Assembly (NCBI GenBank): GCA_017465545.1
Contig: JAFTVY010000051.1
Span: 1 to 64,000 of the forward strand
Origin: Ruminiclostridium sp.
Lineage (GTDB): Bacteria; Bacillota; Clostridia; Oscillospirales; Ruminococcaceae
Direction: 5' to 3'
Length of the DNA: 64,000 bases
Part shown: positions 61,533-64,000 of the stretch, in pieces
How the letters are laid out: every line of letters starts with the position of its first letter
How positions within the stretch are numbered: position 1 is the stretch's first letter
Program-made: the position numbers and the translations under genes
Notes under the pieces: model-generated
Database searches by the model: none
Seen by the model: only the letters and a program-made list of their open reading frames with translations
Told to the model about the DNA's origin: nothing

Positions 61533-63863
61533 ATGAACACAAACGAAACCGGACTTATGAATGAAACAGCAGAAAGCAGATATGAAAAAGCCGCAGCGCT
61601 TACAAAGGAAAAGGTAACGATACACGAGCTTATAAACTTTGATAAGGGACTTGATACTCCCGTCAAGGTTTCGGTAGTCGTACCTGTATGCAACGTAGAA
61701 AAGTTTTTAAGAGAATGTATGGACAGCTGTGTAAATCAGACTCTTAAAGATATCGAAATCATCTGTGTAAACGACGGCTCAACAGACAGCTGTATGGATA
61801 TTCTCCGTGAATATGCAGAGCAGTATGACTTTGTAAAGGTTATAAACAAGGACAATGCCGGCTACGGCCACGCTGTAAATATCGGTATGGATATGGCACG
61901 AGGCGAATACATCGGTATCGTTGAAAGTGACGACTATGTAGCTCTCAATATGTATGAGGAGCTTTACAACATCGCCATTGAGCAGGGCGGCGTTGATATG
62001 GTAAAGGCTGACCACAACAGATTCGTTGACGTCAACGGCAAGCGTGAGCTTACCTATATCATGGCGGCTTACAGAGCTTATTACAAGAAGATACTTCACC
62101 CCAAGGAAGAACACGAAGTATTCAGATTCAATATGCAGACCTGGTCCGGTATCTACAGAAATCAGTATATAAGAGATAATCTCATCAGACACAACGAAAC
62201 TCCCGGTGCTTCCTTCCAGGATAACGGCTTCTACTTCAAGACCTACTGCAACGCAGATACGGTTTACTTTGTAGATAAGCCCTACTACTTCTACAGATTC
62301 GACAACCCCAATTCTTCTATACATAACAAGGGCAAGACTGACGCTGTAAAGCTTGAATTCGATTTACTGCACCAGTACGTTGATGATTTTGAAAAGGAAG
62401 AATTTGAGGGCGTTTACTACTGGAAGCAGTTCAAGTCCTATCTTTTCACACTTGACAGAATCGCCCAGGAATTAAAGGAAGAATTCTACAACTTTATGGT
62501 TGAAGAATTCAGAAGCAACAAGGAAAAGGGCTATTACGAAAATTCTATCTTTGATAATGCAGAACAGACAATGCTTGACTGGATGCTCAGCGATCCTGAC
62601 GAGTATTATGACCTTCGTGTAAAGGAAAAGAAGATTTCCGTTATTATCCCTATCTACAACGTAGAGCCTTATCTTGCAGAATGTCTTGAAAGCGTAATTT
62701 CCCAGACTCTCACAGATATAGAAATCATCTGTATCAACGACGGTTCAACCGATAAGTCCTGGGACGTACTTATGAAGTATGCTAAGAAGGACAAGCGTAT
62801 AAAGGCACTCAATCAGAAGAACATCGGCGTAGGCGCTACAAGAAACAAGGGTATCGACCTTGCTCACGGCGAATTCGTTATCTTTATGGACCCTGATGAC
62901 TTCTATCCCGATAACGAGGTACTCGAAACCCTCTACAACAACGCTGTAAACAATAACGTAAAGATTTCCGGCGGTTCCTTCAGTGACTTTATCGACGGTA
63001 AGGTAAACTATGAGTACAAGGGAACGCTCAAGGACTACGTTTTCGAGACTGACGGAGTTATGAAGTACGCTGATTATCAGTTTGACTACGGCTTCCATAG
63101 ATTTATCTATAATACGGCAATGCTGAGAGAAAAGCAGATTTACTTCCCCAGACTGAAGAGATTCCAGGATCCCCCGTTCTTCATTTCCGCTATGATTGCC
63201 GCAGAAGAATTCTATGCAACAACAAAGGTAGTATACAGATACAGAAGAAACAGCCATCCCATGGTATGGACAAACGAAAAGCTCATACACGCTCTTACAG
63301 GTCTTACAGATGACCTTATCCTTTCAAGAGATAACGGAATGGTAAAGCTTCACTCCACTACGGTACAGAGAATCTTCCTTACCTACGTAGGACCTATCTG
63401 CAACCTTATAACCAAGAATAACAAGGAGCTTATTGCGGTTCTTGATAACTTCATGGCGCTTATTGACGAATCTCTTATCGATCCTGAGATTGCTACAAAG
63501 TATGAGCCCGGCTATATCTGGAAGCTTATCGTTATCGAGCAGGAAAAGCGCCTTGCAGAGGCAAAGAAGACAATTGCCGACAAGGATAAGAAGATAAAGG
63601 AGGCAAACGCTTCCACAAAGCTCAGCATCTCCTTTAGTGACATAGATTATATGTGCACAAAGCAGTCCGAAGTAATAAAGAAGGAATTCAGCAGCTGCAC
63701 AAACGAGCTTAAGAAGATAAGCAACGAGCTGAGAAGAGTAGAGGATCAGAACAAGCAGTATATGTACGAGCTTGAACACATCAGATGCTCCTTCTCCTAC
63801 AAGCTTGGTATGTTCCTTACCTGGCTTCCCAGAAAGATAAAGAAGCTTTTCAGCAAGGGCTGA
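61533..63863 (+). CDS. Tandem double GT2 glycosyltransferase with coiled coil
   Basis: 776 aa, same plan as the previous gene. GT-A module one starts VSVVVPVCNVEKFLREC (about 49), with VNDGSTDS and ESDDY. Module two starts ISVIIPIYNVEPYLAEC (about 368), with INDGSTDKS and DPDDF. A helical region with a Lys/Glu-rich coiled coil (about 667-760) precedes a C-terminus SYKLGMFLTWLPRKI nearly identical to that of the upstream protein. AGGAGG precedes the ATG. The pair probably arose by duplication and extends one polysaccharide. Family members often synthesise wall glycopolymers; the product here is unknown. Confidence 0.88.
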   Translation: MNTNETGLMNETAESRYEKAAALTKEKVTIHELINFDKGLDTPVKVSVVVPVCNVEKFLRECMDSCVNQTLKDIEIICVNDGSTDSCMDILREYAEQYDFVKVINKDNAGYGHAVNIGMDMARGEYIGIVESDDYVALNMYEELYNIAIEQGGVDMVKADHNRFVDVNGKRELTYIMAAYRAYYKKILHPKEEHEVFRFNMQTWSGIYRNQYIRDNLIRHNETPGASFQDNGFYFKTYCNADTVYFVDKPYYFYRFDNPNSSIHNKGKTDAVKLEFDLLHQYVDDFEKEEFEGVYYWKQFKSYLFTLDRIAQELKEEFYNFMVEEFRSNKEKGYYENSIFDNAEQTMLDWMLSDPDEYYDLRVKEKKISVIIPIYNVEPYLAECLESVISQTLTDIEIICINDGSTDKSWDVLMKYAKKDKRIKALNQKNIGVGATRNKGIDLAHGEFVIFMDPDDFYPDNEVLETLYNNAVNNNVKISGGSFSDFIDGKVNYEYKGTLKDYVFETDGVMKYADYQFDYGFHRFIYNTAMLREKQIYFPRLKRFQDPPFFISAMIAAEEFYATTKVVYRYRRNSHPMVWTNEKLIHALTGLTDDLILSRDNGMVKLHSTTVQRIFLTYVGPICNLITKNNKELIAVLDNFMALIDESLIDPEIATKYEPGYIWKLIVIEQEKRLAEAKKTIADKDKKIKEANASTKLSISFSDIDYMCTKQSEVIKKEFSSCTNELKKISNELRRVEDQNKQYMYELEHIRCSFSYKLGMFLTWLPRKIKKLFSKG

Positions 63864-63895
63864 TAAATTTACTATATAATTTCAGGAGATAACGT

Positions 63896-64000
63896 ATGTC
63901 GGTACTTGAAGATGTATTCAAAGGCTCAGGGCTTGATAAAGATACTCATATAGCACAGCGCAGGGAGTTATACAGTAAGGATAAATCCCTGTTACAGGAT
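63896..64000 (+). CDS. Start of an unidentified gene, cut by the window edge
   Basis: An ATG at 63896 with AGGAGAT nine bases upstream opens a frame that stays open for 35 codons to the edge. The peptide starts MSVLEDVFKGSGLDKD and is hydrophilic and charged. It follows the double GT2 gene by 32 bases, so it probably belongs to the same cell-surface operon. Too little is visible to identify it. Confidence 0.6.
   Translation, partial: MSVLEDVFKGSGLDKDTHIAQRRELYSKDKSLLQD

Noticed and set aside
1..64000. tRNA, rRNA genes or CRISPR arrays
   Set aside because: No cloverleaf with a T-loop consensus, no rRNA-like block and no regularly spaced repeats were seen on either strand.

Overview
The window reads as chromosomal DNA of a Gram-positive Clostridia member, most likely a Ruminococcus-like species of the Oscillospiraceae. 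The grounds are: a Firmicutes-type nusA-infB cluster (rimP, nusA, rnpM/ylxR, ylxQ, infB, rbfA, nrnA, truB, ribF), strong purine-rich Shine-Dalgarno sites, frequent TTG and GTG starts, a rubredoxin-fused flavodiiron protein typical of anaerobes, acetate kinase, and a cytoplasmic GH3 glycosidase. The species assignment is inference. No tRNA, rRNA or CRISPR array was seen.

Layout. (1) 1-880: the end of an IS256-type insertion sequence has cut an AAA+ ATPase gene, followed by a gene-poor stretch with two orphan terminators. (2) 888-5239: alpha/beta hydrolase, secreted ComEC-like metallo-beta-lactamase-fold protein, flavodiiron-flavin reductase-rubredoxin fusion. (3) 5292-11014 (minus): surface-polysaccharide genes (GT4, an unknown protein, GT2, then the ABC export permease and ATPase). 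(4) 11170-18429 (minus): aminotransferase, trpS, and a three-gene ABC exporter set (ABC, DUF1854, ABC) whose ABC subunits carry N-terminal sensor-like domains and zinc ribbons. (5) 18752-23703: DUF4870 protein, queT with a candidate preQ1 riboswitch, class A PBP, THUMP methyltransferase. (6) 23938-26568: an EAL-HDOD protein and a PAS-GGDEF cyclase. (7) 26719-34949: translation and RNA-maturation operon. (8) 35044-40188: Gld-like ABC transporter operon. (9) 40200-42113: a two-gene accessory cassette between two structured intergenic repeats. (10) 42114-47407: GH3 enzyme and an unknown pair. (11) 47460-58202: ackA (minus), tmcAL, then murL and a MurD2-like ligase, lon, engB, rlmN-like, NUDIX, rmlB. 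(12) 58297-64000: glycosyltransferases, two of them tandem double-GT2 proteins.

The most notable system is the adjacent pair at 50030-52664: a MurL-type glycopeptidyl-glutamate epimerase followed by a MurD-like ligase with an altered D-Glu-binding motif. It suggests that this Clostridial lineage can introduce D-glutamate into peptidoglycan by ligating L-Glu and then epimerising it, instead of (or beside) MurI plus MurD. Next come the queT leader pseudoknot, the perfect 28-bp palindrome centred on a predicted transcription start at 40283-40310, and the ABC/DUF1854/ABC exporter. Most intergenic regions carry sigma-A-like promoters with 17-bp spacers and compact, often bidirectional, terminators, so transcription-unit boundaries are fairly clear.
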